NCBI GenBank assembly: GCA_964410485.1 | Contig: CAYPHJ010000077.1 | Location: 1 to 21,906 of the forward strand | Direction of reading: 5' to 3' | Length of the DNA stretch: 21,906 nucleotides | Source of the DNA: CAYPHJ01 sp964410485 | GTDB taxonomy: Bacteria; Desulfobacterota; Binatia; UBA9968 | Shown here: positions 1 to 6,930 of the stretch, one piece after another | Numbering within the stretch: the stretch's first letter is position 1 | How the letters are laid out: every line of letters starts with the position of its first letter | Notes under the pieces: model-generated | What the model saw: only the letters and a program-made list of their open reading frames with translations | Told to the model about the DNA's origin: nothing | Database searches by the model: none | Translations under genes and position numbers: made by a program

Positions 1-22
1 AACGAAAACGTAACAGAGAAAC

Positions 23-57
23 ATTCGAAGTTCGAGGTTCGACGTTCGATGTTCGAA
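23..57. repeat. Heptamer tandem array GTTCGAN (5 units)
   Basis: Five consecutive 7-bp units read ATTCGAA, GTTCGAG, GTTCGAC, GTTCGAT, GTTCGAA. Six positions are nearly constant and the last one changes at every step (A, G, C, T, A). The same word family appears at 6813 (GTTCAAN) and 21813. No gene overlaps it. It is not a CRISPR: units are contiguous and there are no spacers. Function is unknown. Confidence 0.85.
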
Positions 58-74
58 GTTGGCAGGGGGTGCTT

Positions 75-98
75 AACCTGAACCTTAACCTAAACCTG
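75..98. repeat. Hexamer tandem array AACCTN (4 units)
   Basis: Four exact hexamers read AACCTG, AACCTT, AACCTA, AACCTG, so only the last base varies. The array follows the GTTCGAN array by 17 bp and ends just before the ribosome binding site of the amidohydrolase. A shorter degenerate copy follows the related array at 6813-6841, so the two arrays seem to travel as a pair. It resembles telomere repeats only superficially. Confidence 0.8.
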
Positions 99-116
99 TC
101 CTAGTAGGAGGCTTAC

Positions 117-1235
117 ATGTATATTGACGGCGATACCCACTACTGGCCATTACGCTTCATCGACAAGGTTTCTCATCCTGGACGGGGCCATGTTGAGGTC
201 AAGAAAGACACCAGTGATTTTTACATCCGCTTTGGCGAGCGGGTGCCGGGCGATATCGCGTCTTATTACCGCGACGGCAAAAAGATTCACTCCTTTAAAG
301 AAGGGCGTTGGAGTCTGTCGCTGCGCTCAGAGTTTATGCGCAAGGATGGTTTTGATGTCCAGGTTTTAATCCCCGACAATCGGCCGCTAATTTACGAAGT
401 AGATGCCGAACTGGGGCGCCAGTTAGCCCGCGCGTACAACGATACTGCGGCCGAGGATATTAGCGGCGATGGCCGCTTCATCGGTGTCGCCTGGATTTAC
501 CTGCCCGACATTCAGGAATCGATTCGGGAGTTGCGGCGCGCGGTGAACGACCTCGGTATGAGGGCCGTCAAGCTCAACGGCGGCTATGCCGACGGCGATC
601 TCGACAGTGAAGCGTTGTGGCCGCTCTATGAAGAAATTGCAAAACTCGATATTCCGATTCTCGTCCACCCGGCGGCGCGAGTATTCGAAGCTCAACATAG
701 CCATCCATGGCTGGTCGGCAGCGAGCGTTACCAAGGTTTTCCACATTTTCCGACCGCCCTGGGATTTCCCTTAACTTACATGGTCAGCATTGCGCGCTTG
801 ATTTTTAGCGGCGTTTTGGATCGCTTTTCGGATTTGAAATTCGCTTTTTTTGAAGGGGGCATCGGCTGGGTACCATGGCTGATGCAAACACTCGACCAGC
901 ACACGCCTGGAGAAGCCGGAATTTCTATCGCCGTAAAGCAATTCTTTGACGGCAAGGCAAAGATCAAAAAAGCGCCCAGCCAGTATTTCGAGCAATTCTA
1001 CATTGCAGCCGTGTCCTGGGAAAAGTATTTACCGCAGACCATCCAGGGTTGGCCGAATCATAACATCATCATCGGCAGCGATTTCGATCACGGCGATGCC
1101 GTGGCGACATGGCCGAAAACAATCGAAGCGATCAACGCGATGCGCGGCCTATCGGAAGAGGACAGGGGAAAAGTGCTGGGTGGCAATACCATGCGCCTGT
1201 TCGGAATAGAACAGAGCAACGCGGCCAAACATTAA
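117..1235 (+). CDS. Amidohydrolase family 2 (ACMSD-like) metal-dependent hydrolase/decarboxylase
   Basis: A 372-residue protein with the Amidohydro_2 (PF04909) TIM-barrel pattern, whose members hydrolyse or decarboxylate aromatic or muconate-type acids. Visible metal and active-site motifs are the N-terminal D4-x-D6-x-H8, H184 in LVHPAA, E246 in FFEGGIGWVP, and D322/H325 in GSDFDHGD. The first motif is the D-x-D-x-H type, not the H-x-H of true aminocarboxymuconate-semialdehyde decarboxylase, and an E stands where ACMSD has its third His, so the substrate may differ. ATG 117 is chosen because AGGAGG (106-111) lies five bases upstream. No signal peptide; probably cytoplasmic. A 153-bp gap separates it from the UbiD gene. 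A 3-hydroxyanthranilate dioxygenase, the enzyme that makes the ACMSD substrate, lies about 4.4 kb away. Family call firm, substrate unknown. Confidence 0.85.
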   Translation: MYIDGDTHYWPLRFIDKVSHPGRGHVEVKKDTSDFYIRFGERVPGDIASYYRDGKKIHSFKEGRWSLSLRSEFMRKDGFDVQVLIPDNRPLIYEVDAELGRQLARAYNDTAAEDISGDGRFIGVAWIYLPDIQESIRELRRAVNDLGMRAVKLNGGYADGDLDSEALWPLYEEIAKLDIPILVHPAARVFEAQHSHPWLVGSERYQGFPHFPTALGFPLTYMVSIARLIFSGVLDRFSDLKFAFFEGGIGWVPWLMQTLDQHTPGEAGISIAVKQFFDGKAKIKKAPSQYFEQFYIAAVSWEKYLPQTIQGWPNHNIIIGSDFDHGDAVATWPKTIEAINAMRGLSEEDRGKVLGGNTMRLFGIEQSNAAKH

Positions 1236-1320
1236 ACCAAACCCGGGTCCTCAACACTCCGCTTCTCGTCCTGTGCCCTGGTCTCAAGCCGTTCCTCCGC
1301 ACACGACAATCCCAGTTAGA

Positions 1321-1349
1321 TTGACAATACGGGATCGTTTGGGTAAAGC
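1321..1349 (+). promoter_or_regulatory. Candidate sigma-70 promoter upstream of the UbiD gene
   Basis: A perfect TTGACA (1321-1326) is followed after 17 bp by TAAAGC (1344-1349), a poor -10 box with 3 of 6 matches. An A/T-rich stretch (1351-1375) follows. It sits in the 153-bp gap between the amidohydrolase and UbiD genes, where a separate start of transcription would make sense. Support is weak. Confidence 0.3.
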
Positions 1350-1388
1350 TTTTTGCATAAAATATTTCATAATTTCCCAGGAGGATTC

Positions 1389-2834
1389 ATGCCGAAGAGT
1401 CTCAGGACATTTCTCGAAGACTGCCGTAAAGAGATTCCGAGCGAAGTCATTCACATCAGCAAGGAAGTCGATCCCTCCAACTACGACGTTACAGCTATCA
1501 TCAAGCATTTGGGGGCCTACAAGAAGTTTCCCATTATCGTTTTCGATAAGCCATTGAACCTGAACAAGCGGGTAGGCGACATGAAGCTGGTGATGAACTG
1601 CGAAATCTCACAGCGCAAAGCGCAAATTGCGCTCGGCATGCCGAAAGAATCCACGCGGCCGCAAATGGCCGAGCGGTGTTTGGAAATGGAAGAGCACCGG
1701 ATCCCGCCGATCGTCGTCGACCGAAAAACCGCTCCGATCAAAGAAAACGTCAGGGTTGGAAGAGACGTGGATCTTTATGACATCCCAATCATGCGCCACC
1801 ATGAAATGGACGGCGGTCCCTATATCGTCTTATCGACGATCACCAAGGATCGAAAGACGGGCATCTACAACTGCTCCTATCATCGGATGGAGGTGAAGTC
1901 GAAAAATACGACCGCGCTCTATGCCTCGCCGCGTCATTTGTGGCGAATTTACAAGGATCATGAAGAACAAAACCTGGAAATGCCCGTAGCCACTGTGCTC
2001 GGGCATCATCCCGCCTACCATATGGGCGCGTGCTATAGCGGACCGTTCGAAGTCAGCGAATATGACGTTATCGGAGGTTACCTCGGCGAGCCGCTGCGGC
2101 TCGTACCTTCGGAAACCTGGGGCGAAGATCTGTTGATTCCGGCCGATGCCGAAATCGTCATTGAGGGAGCACTGATTCCGGGGAAACGAGTGGTGGAAGG
2201 TCCTTTCGGCGAAGCGCCGGGTTACCTCGGTCCCCAGCGCTACACCACCTGTGTTGAATATCAAGTCCGAGCCGTCAATTATCGCAACGGTGCCATGTAT
2301 CAGTCGGTCATCACACCGGAGGGCGACAAGCCCTGGATGGACCTGCCCCGCGAGGGAGCCTATTTGCGCCGCTGCCGCGAGGCGGTTCCCGGTGTCACGG
2401 CAGTCTGCAAACAAGGGCGACACGCTCACTATAATGTATTTATTTCGATGAAGAAGATGTCGGAGGGCGATCCCGGACGCGCGGCTGCGGCTGCTTTAAC
2501 CTTTGACCACAGCAAAAACGTTTTCGTATTCGATGAAGACATCGATGTGTTCAACCCCACGGACATACTCTGGGCTATCGCTACACGCGTCCAACCGCAC
2601 CAGCAGGTTTCGATCTTGCAGCCGCTCTTTCGCGGCAACTTTTTGGACCCTTCGTTGGTGGATGAAATCAAGACTTCCGGGATGATCGTCGATGCAACGA
2701 AGCCGCTGGACCGTCCGTTTTCGCCGGTTTCGAAATGTCCGGATGAAGCTATGGCGCGGATCAAGCTCGAGGATTATGTTCCCGGTGAAGTGCTCCAAAA
2801 CATCCCGGTCGACCGCACATCGTACTGGGCATAG
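1389..2834 (+). CDS. UbiD family (prenylated-FMN) decarboxylase
   Basis: A 481-residue protein of the UbiD family: reversible (de)carboxylases of aromatic or unsaturated acids that use prenylated FMN supplied by a UbiX partner. The catalytic E-R-E triad is visible: R166 in SYHRM, and E270 and E275 in the diagnostic EGPFGE motif. GGPYIV before it and GHHPAYHMG near the middle are also family-typical. Length matches UbiD (~490). ATG 1389 is preferred over the in-frame upstream codon at 1353 because AGGAGG (1379-1384) ends four bases before it and the protein then begins with the normal UbiD N-terminus. No ubiX gene is in the window. The surrounding genes look catabolic, so an aromatic-acid decarboxylase is more likely than the ubiquinone-pathway enzyme, but the substrate cannot be read from sequence. 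Confidence 0.9.
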   Translation: MPKSLRTFLEDCRKEIPSEVIHISKEVDPSNYDVTAIIKHLGAYKKFPIIVFDKPLNLNKRVGDMKLVMNCEISQRKAQIALGMPKESTRPQMAERCLEMEEHRIPPIVVDRKTAPIKENVRVGRDVDLYDIPIMRHHEMDGGPYIVLSTITKDRKTGIYNCSYHRMEVKSKNTTALYASPRHLWRIYKDHEEQNLEMPVATVLGHHPAYHMGACYSGPFEVSEYDVIGGYLGEPLRLVPSETWGEDLLIPADAEIVIEGALIPGKRVVEGPFGEAPGYLGPQRYTTCVEYQVRAVNYRNGAMYQSVITPEGDKPWMDLPREGAYLRRCREAVPGVTAVCKQGRHAHYNVFISMKKMSEGDPGRAAAAALTFDHSKNVFVFDEDIDVFNPTDILWAIATRVQPHQQVSILQPLFRGNFLDPSLVDEIKTSGMIVDATKPLDRPFSPVSKCPDEAMARIKLEDYVPGEVLQNIPVDRTSYWA

Positions 2835-3020
2835 AGACTTCACCGGGAATACGCAGAAAGCCGAAAGCACTTCAACCCCAGAGAGCACAAAGACAGAGAT
2901 CCTCTCTCTTGAGTCGAGAAGATAGAGGTGAAGGGTGACGGATAGACATCGTGGGTATCTGCGGGCTTCTAAGAATCGGAAATCTAAAATCCAAAATCGA
3001 AAATGTGAGGCGAGATCATC
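2835..3020. other. Non-coding gap with degenerate repeats
   Basis: The 186 bp between the UbiD and zinc-ribbon genes hold no credible gene. Seen in order: A/G-rich sequence with short inverted AGAGA/TCTCT words (2894-2910); a degenerate palindrome of the REP-like type ending in GGTGAAGGGTGACGG (2927-2941); and the AATCNAA array described separately. It looks like a stack of decayed mobile-type repeats. Confidence 0.6.
2974..3004. repeat. Heptamer tandem array AATCNAA (4 units plus partial)
   Basis: Contiguous 7-bp units read AATCGGA, AATCTAA, AATCCAA, AATCGAA, then AAT. The fifth base of each unit varies (G, T, C, G) while the rest is almost constant. This is the same design as the GTTCGAN and AACCTN arrays near the window start. 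It ends 16 bp before the zinc-ribbon start codon. Confidence 0.75.
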
Positions 3021-3167
3021 ATGGGTCAAGCGGTAGAAGTGAGTTGTCCAAGGTGCAAGAAGGTCTTCGTGGTCAATCCCCACATGTTGGGATCGGGCAT
3101 GGACTTCCATTGTCCGTTCTGTGATCTCTATTTTCCGGAGAAAGACAGTCCGAAGATTCGTAAGTAG
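3021..3167 (+). CDS. Small zinc-ribbon protein (48 aa)
   Basis: A short ORF, ATG to TAG, encoding 48 residues with two Cys pairs: C9-P-R-C12 and C31-P-F-C34, the spacing of a zinc-ribbon knuckle pair, followed by a basic tail (KIRK). Small proteins of this kind bind one zinc ion and often act as accessory or regulatory partners, but no specific role can be assigned. GAGG (3007-3010) lies ten bases upstream of the ATG. The gene sits between the UbiD decarboxylase and an intrinsic terminator at 3194, so it may be the last gene of the UbiD transcript. Confidence that it is real rests on the Cys pattern, the ribosome binding site and the terminator; no homologue was recognised. Confidence 0.7.
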   Translation: MGQAVEVSCPRCKKVFVVNPHMLGSGMDFHCPFCDLYFPEKDSPKIRK

Positions 3168-3193
3168 GCCCCCAACCCCTGCCTGCAGAAAGG

Positions 3194-3226
3194 CTGCGGC
3201 TGTAGTACGCTGGCCGCAGTTTTGTT
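3194..3226 (+). terminator. Intrinsic terminator after the zinc-ribbon gene
   Basis: A perfect 7-bp stem CTGCGGC (3194-3200) / GCCGCAG (3213-3219) with a 12-nt loop is followed by TTTTGTT (3220-3226). Three further weak pairs (A-U, G-U, G-U) can extend the base. It lies 27 bp after the zinc-ribbon stop and separates that transcript from the molybdenum-hydroxylase gene. Confidence 0.7.
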
Positions 3227-3265
3227 CTTCACCGTCTCCCGATTCGGGAGAGTGAAGGGTGAGGG
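3227..3265. repeat. REP-like palindrome with GGTGAGGG tail
   Basis: CTTCAC (3227-3232), two unpaired bases and TCTCCCG (3235-3241) pair with CGGGAGA (3245-3251) and GTGAAG (3252-3257) around a 3-nt loop; GGTGAGGG follows. The core and tail match the palindrome inside carB (12069-12105): CTCCC-5nt-GGGAG, then a purine run ending GGGTGAGGG. It lies just upstream of the Mo-hydroxylase start, inside the in-frame upstream extension of that ORF, which argues against starting translation there. Confidence 0.7.
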
Positions 3266-3284
3266 CACTCGACTCTTACGTCAC

Positions 3285-5594
3285 ATGAAAGAGACAACGA
3301 CCTATAACGTAATCGGCAGGGCGGCCCACCGCGTCGACGGAGTCGAAAAAGTAACCGGCAAAGCTGTCTACACGGGCGACATCGAACTACCGGGGATGGC
3401 CTATGCCAAAATATTGCGCAGTCCTGTCCCGCACGCGCGCCTGGTCGGCATCGACGCCAGTGCTGCGCGCAAGCTAATCGGGGTTATTGCTGTTCTGACG
3501 CGGGACGACATCAAAGATCTGAATTATCGTTACGGCGCTACTTACAAGGATCAATCCATCGTCGCGGTCGATAAGGTCAGGTACGTGGGCGACCCCGTCG
3601 CTGCGGTCCTGGCGAGCGATCCGGCCATAGCTGAAGAGGCTCTTGGTCTCATCGATGTCGAGTACGCTGAGCTACCTGCAGCCACCAGCATTGATGCGGC
3701 AACTGCCGCCGATGCGCCACTGGTGCACGAGGAAGACGTGGCAAAGGCCGAGCTGCGCGGGTCGACCTATGGTGCTCCGGAAAGATTCAAGAACACCAAT
3801 ATCTGCTACTATTTCGGCTATGAGCGCGGCAACCTGGACGAGGCGTTCAAGAAAGCCGAGTTTGTTTTCGAGGATACCTTTTGCTTTCAAAAAGTTCAGC
3901 ACTATTCGCTGGAGCCCCATACCAATATCGCTTACTATGACGGCGAGAAGTTTACTATCTGGAGCTCCTGCCAAGATCCCTTCACGCTGCGCGATCACCT
4001 GGCCGGCATTTTTTCCCTACCGCTCAGCCGGATCAGAGTCATCGTGCCGTACGTTGGCGGCGGGTACGGCGGCAAGCTCTATGTTAAGTGCGAACCCATC
4101 GCTGCAGCGCTTTCCTGGAAAACCCGCCGTCCCGTCAAGCTGGTTCTGTCCGTCGGCGAGAGCTTCAAGACCGTTAGTCGTCACGGCGCGCGCGTCACAT
4201 TGAAGACCGGAGTCGCGCGCGACGGCCGTATTGTGGCGCGCGACTGTCAGATTTATATGGACACCGGCGCTTACGCCGACGCGGGACCGCGGGTTACGCA
4301 AAAAGCCGGTTATCGTTCCCTCGGCCCATATAAAATTCCCCACGCAAAGATAGAAGCCTACGGAGTGTACACAAACACGGTGCCTGCGGGCGCGTTTCGT
4401 GGTTTTGGCGGCGTCCAGGTATCATGGGCCTATGAGTCTCAAATGGATATGATCGCCGAACGACTGGGTATCGACGCGGTCGAACTGCGGCTCAAGAACC
4501 TGCTGAAGAAAGGTGAACGATACACAGCAGGGGACACCCCGGTAGACTGCGATCTTGCCGAAGGCTTGATCAAAGTCGCCGAGGCGCTGAATTGGAAAGA
4601 GAGGCCGACCAAACCGAACGCGGGAAAAGGGCTCGGGCTATGCATGAAGGACGCGGGAGGTACCTACAAAGTTGCAGGTGCCACCGTGAAAATGTCCTCC
4701 GATGGCAGCATTGCCTTGCTCACAGGAACCGTCGAGGTGGGCCAGGGTCCGCGCACGGCCCTCAGCCAGATCGTCGCCGAAGAGTTGGCAACGACAATGG
4801 ACCAGGTCACGGTCGCTCAGTTGGATACCGATGTTACCCCGTACGATATTTCGACGAGCGCAAGCAGCTCAACCGTGGTCATGGGCCTGGCGGTCCAGAG
4901 AGCCGCCCAGGATGTCAAGCAACAGCTGCTTCAGTGCGCAGCGAAAATTCTCAAAGAGACTGCCGCTGCGCTTAAAGTAAAGAATGGACGGGTTTATGGT
5001 CGGAGCGGCGAATCGATGCCCTACGGAGCGGTCATTACTCAGTTTTTCGGCAGCAAGGCAGGAGAGCTTATAGGTCACGGTCTCTATCGTGACAAGCGAA
5101 GCCAGAAAGCGGTCTTGGGGTCGCCCACCACATTTTGGGAAGTGGGTTGGGGTGGCGTAGAGCTCGAGGTGGATGAAGAAACCGGAGATATCAAGCTGCT
5201 AAACTATGTGTCCATCGCGGATGTCGGCAAAGCCATCAATCCGGACCAGGTCCACGGCCAAGACGAAGGCGCGGTAATGTTTGGCATCGGGCATACGCTG
5301 ATGGAAGAAATGGTCTATGAAGACGGGCAGATCCTCAATCCCAATCTCATCGATTACCGCGTTCCGTCATTTGATAATTTACCGCGGCATTTTTCAACGA
5401 TCCTGATTGAAAACGGCAATGGCCCGGGTCCCTTTGGCTCCAAAGGAATGGGAGAGGGTGGTTTACTCCCGGTCGCCTCAGCGGTAGCCAATGCTGTCTC
5501 CCAGGCCATCGGTGTAAGAATTCAGAACCTACCGTTGACGCCACCCAACGTTTGGCGCGCGATCCAGGCCAAGCGCGGTCTTGTCCAAACATGA
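3285..5594 (+). CDS. Xanthine dehydrogenase-family molybdopterin-binding (large) subunit
   Basis: A 769-residue Mo-cofactor catalytic subunit of the xanthine oxidase family, which hydroxylates heterocycles or aldehydes or, in 4-hydroxybenzoyl-CoA reductase, dehydroxylates an aromatic ring. Order seen: N-terminal 'a/b hammerhead' (VDGVEKVTGKAVYTGDI), Mo-binding GGGYGGK, AGAFRGFGG, VEVGQGPRT, and near the end KGMGEGG with the expected catalytic Glu (E724). CO-dehydrogenase active-site loops (AYRCSFR or AYRGAGR) are absent. ATG 3285 is chosen because homologous sequence begins there and the upstream in-frame part overlaps a palindromic repeat; no good ribosome binding site is visible. The FAD and 2Fe-2S subunits normally encoded beside it are not in the window. 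The gene is convergent with the dioxygenase on the other strand. Substrate unknown. Confidence 0.88.
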   Translation: MKETTTYNVIGRAAHRVDGVEKVTGKAVYTGDIELPGMAYAKILRSPVPHARLVGIDASAARKLIGVIAVLTRDDIKDLNYRYGATYKDQSIVAVDKVRYVGDPVAAVLASDPAIAEEALGLIDVEYAELPAATSIDAATAADAPLVHEEDVAKAELRGSTYGAPERFKNTNICYYFGYERGNLDEAFKKAEFVFEDTFCFQKVQHYSLEPHTNIAYYDGEKFTIWSSCQDPFTLRDHLAGIFSLPLSRIRVIVPYVGGGYGGKLYVKCEPIAAALSWKTRRPVKLVLSVGESFKTVSRHGARVTLKTGVARDGRIVARDCQIYMDTGAYADAGPRVTQKAGYRSLGPYKIPHAKIEAYGVYTNTVPAGAFRGFGGVQVSWAYESQMDMIAERLGIDAVELRLKNLLKKGERYTAGDTPVDCDLAEGLIKVAEALNWKERPTKPNAGKGLGLCMKDAGGTYKVAGATVKMSSDGSIALLTGTVEVGQGPRTALSQIVAEELATTMDQVTVAQLDTDVTPYDISTSASSSTVVMGLAVQRAAQDVKQQLLQCAAKILKETAAALKVKNGRVYGRSGESMPYGAVITQFFGSKAGELIGHGLYRDKRSQKAVLGSPTTFWEVGWGGVELEVDEETGDIKLLNYVSIADVGKAINPDQVHGQDEGAVMFGIGHTLMEEMVYEDGQILNPNLIDYRVPSFDNLPRHFSTILIENGNGPGPFGSKGMGEGGLLPVASAVANAVSQAIGVRIQNLPLTPPNVWRAIQAKRGLVQT

Positions 5595-5655
5595 GCGCGA
5601 TGGGGTGTTCTCCCTGCGCGAATCAAGATCGACCCGGGGCGCGCCAACACAGTCG

Positions 5656-6162
5656 TCACACATCTAAGATCTCACCACAACGCTTGCACGTCGCCATCTT
5701 TGCGTCCGCTTTCATGGCGTTCGTTGCGGCTTGAACCGCTGCAGAAGGCTCGTCGAAGCGGATCGATACGTCGTAAAGCAGGTTGCCACAGGATTCACAG
5801 ACCCAAATGAAACGGTCCTCTTCCGCCGCCCGCCGTTTTCTTTCGACTACGTAAGTCCAGGAACCTTCGCTTCGCCTTGGCGAATGCGGAACTTTATGCG
5901 GCAGCAACAACAGCTCGCCGGCTTTAAGCACGGCCAGTTCGCGCTTGTTATCGCCTCCCAGATAATGGAGATTGAGTTCGCCTTCGAGTTGATAGAAGAT
6001 CTCATCGCCGGGGTTGATGTGATAATCTTTTCGCCTGTTCGGGCCGCGCGTCACGAACGCGATAAAATCCGAGTCTTGCCAGATAACCCGACGCTGCCCC
6101 CACTGGCTCCGGTTCTCATTGATCCACTGCTGGAGATTAAGTGTTTTTAGGTGTGGGAACAT
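5656..6162 (-). CDS. 3-hydroxyanthranilate 3,4-dioxygenase
   Basis: A 168-residue cupin enzyme that opens 3-hydroxyanthranilate with O2 to 2-amino-3-carboxymuconate semialdehyde (kynurenine or 2-nitrobenzoate-type catabolism; also quinolinate supply for NAD). The active-site iron ligands of the bacterial enzyme are visible: H48 and E54 in RKDYHINPGDEIFYQLEG and H93 in VPHSP, with substrate-binding R97 and E107. The second, rubredoxin-like metal site of the bacterial form is complete: C122-x2-C125 and C159-x2-C162, offset by three residues from the Cupriavidus enzyme. ATG at 6162 is preceded by GGAGGT four bases upstream on the minus strand. It stands alone on this strand, convergent with the Mo-hydroxylase and divergent from the phosphoesterase. 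The amidohydrolase at 117 is a possible next-step enzyme, but that is inference. Confidence 0.93.
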   Translation of the reverse strand: MFPHLKTLNLQQWINENRSQWGQRRVIWQDSDFIAFVTRGPNRRKDYHINPGDEIFYQLEGELNLHYLGGDNKRELAVLKAGELLLLPHKVPHSPRRSEGSWTYVVERKRRAAEEDRFIWVCESCGNLLYDVSIRFDEPSAAVQAATNAMKADAKMATCKRCGEILDV

Positions 6163-6203
6163 GGGGACCTCCGAAGAAAACTCGGGCAGACTCGAAAAGG
6201 AGC

Positions 6204-6277
6204 CTTGGAATAAGGGAGTATTGAATTATTGGCTTTAAAACCAGCACTACAATACCCCGCCACTCCATTACTCCAAG
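6204..6277. repeat. Imperfect long inverted repeat between divergent genes
   Basis: The left arm (6204-6232, beginning CTTGGAATAAGGGAGT) is the imperfect reverse complement of the right arm (6241-6277, ending ACTCCATTACTCCAAG); an 8-nt centre separates them and the right arm has about eight extra bases. It lies in the 150-bp divergent spacer between the dioxygenase and the phosphoesterase. It could form a hairpin in either transcript or be a decayed miniature repeat. The in-frame TTG at 6229 lies within it, supporting the later start of the phosphoesterase. Confidence 0.65.
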
Positions 6278-6312
6278 CCCAAAGTCTAATCAAGGCGGAA
6301 CGAAGGCCATTT

Positions 6313-6810
6313 ATGGGAAGTGGTTCCCGTTTGGCAAATAAAAAGAAGACGCAGCGCATTGGTTTGATCTCCGATACGCATGGGCTCATCAGACCCCAGG
6401 CTCTCGACGCTCTAATGGGTGTCGACCTCATCGTCCATGCGGGCGATATTGGCACGCCAGACGTTCTCCGACGCCTTGAGTCAATCGCAAGAGTGATTGC
6501 AATCAAGGGCAACAATGATCGCGATGCATGGGCCAGAAATTTGCGCGGGACCACCTCCGTTAAAGCGGCAGCAGTAACGCTCTACGTTATCCATGATATT
6601 AAGGAGCTGGCATTCGATCCGGCGACTCGCGGTTTTCACGTTGTCATCAGCGGCCATTCTCACAGCCCCTCGATCACTCACCAAAATGGAGTCCTTTTCG
6701 TCAACCCGGGAAGCGCCGGGCCGCGGCGTTTCAGGCTGCCGGTTGCCGTCGGTCAACTGGTTATTCACGGTTCGCGGATAGAGGCCCGGATTATAGCGCT
6801 GCCCATTTGA
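6313..6810 (+). CDS. YfcE/MJ0936-type metallophosphoesterase
   Basis: A 165-residue calcineurin-like phosphoesterase of the YfcE family, which hydrolyses phosphodiesters or phosphomonoesters with two metal ions. Metal motifs appear in the usual order: D21-x-H23 in ISDTHG, G44-D45 in HAGDIG, G66-N67-N68-D69, H94, and G114-H115-S-H117. The NPGS segment before the C-terminal end is also family-typical. The normal family length (~160-180) fits ATG 6313, with GAAGG (6302-6306) six bases upstream. An in-frame TTG at 6229 would add 28 unlike residues from an inverted repeat and is rejected. Substrate unknown. The gene is divergent from the dioxygenase, and a repeat array separates it from the pyr promoter. 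Confidence 0.85.
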   Translation: MGSGSRLANKKKTQRIGLISDTHGLIRPQALDALMGVDLIVHAGDIGTPDVLRRLESIARVIAIKGNNDRDAWARNLRGTTSVKAAAVTLYVIHDIKELAFDPATRGFHVVISGHSHSPSITHQNGVLFVNPGSAGPRRFRLPVAVGQLVIHGSRIEARIIALPI

Positions 6811-6812
6811 TC

Positions 6813-6884
6813 GTTCAATGTTCAACGTTCACAGGTTCAATTGGGGAGGGGACGTTTGAACTTTTGAACCTGGACCTTAACCCA
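6813..6884. repeat. Composite array: GTTCAAN heptamers plus AACCTN-like hexamers
   Basis: GTTCAAT (6813-6819), GTTCAAC (6820-6826), an 8-mer GTTCACAG (6827-6834) and GTTCAAT (6835-6841) are followed by a G-rich stretch, inverted copies TTTGAAC and TTTTGAACC (6856-6870), and AACCTG, GACCTT, AACCCA (6867-6884). The order (GTTC-type heptamers, G-rich spacer, AACCTN hexamers) repeats that seen at 23-98. It starts three bases after the phosphoesterase stop and ends ten bases before the pyr promoter. Confidence 0.7.
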
Positions 6885-6894
6885 AAATTGAGAG

Positions 6895-6923
6895 TTGACT
6901 TTCCGTCCTGCGCGCGCTAGAAA
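6895..6923 (+). promoter_or_regulatory. Promoter of the pyr operon
   Basis: TTGACT (6895-6900) and TAGAAA (6918-6923) are spaced by exactly 17 bp, matching sigma-70 boxes in 5 of 6 and 4 of 6 positions. Transcription would start near 6930, immediately before the PyrR-binding loop, giving a leader of about 105 nt before pyrR. The position relative to the RNA elements strengthens the call. Confidence 0.7.
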
Positions 6924-6930
6924 AAAACAA

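Noticed and set aside
23..57. CRISPR-like array
   Set aside because: Seven-bp units are directly contiguous with no spacers and no cas genes are nearby.
75..98. Telomere-like AACCTN repeats as a sign of a linear replicon end
   Set aside because: Only four units, interior to bacterial sequence, with a related copy at 6867; better explained as part of the repeat family.
2496..3110. 204-codon minus-strand frame over the UbiD end and the following gap
   Set aside because: It overlaps the conserved UbiD C-terminus and the zinc-ribbon gene, and its sequence is low-quality without motifs.
3222..3284. Upstream start of the Mo-hydroxylase
   Set aside because: The extra residues come from the terminator tail and REP-like palindrome and do not resemble the family N-terminus.
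6229..6312. TTG start for the phosphoesterase
   Set aside because: The extension lies in an inverted repeat; ATG 6313 has a ribosome binding site and gives the family's usual length.
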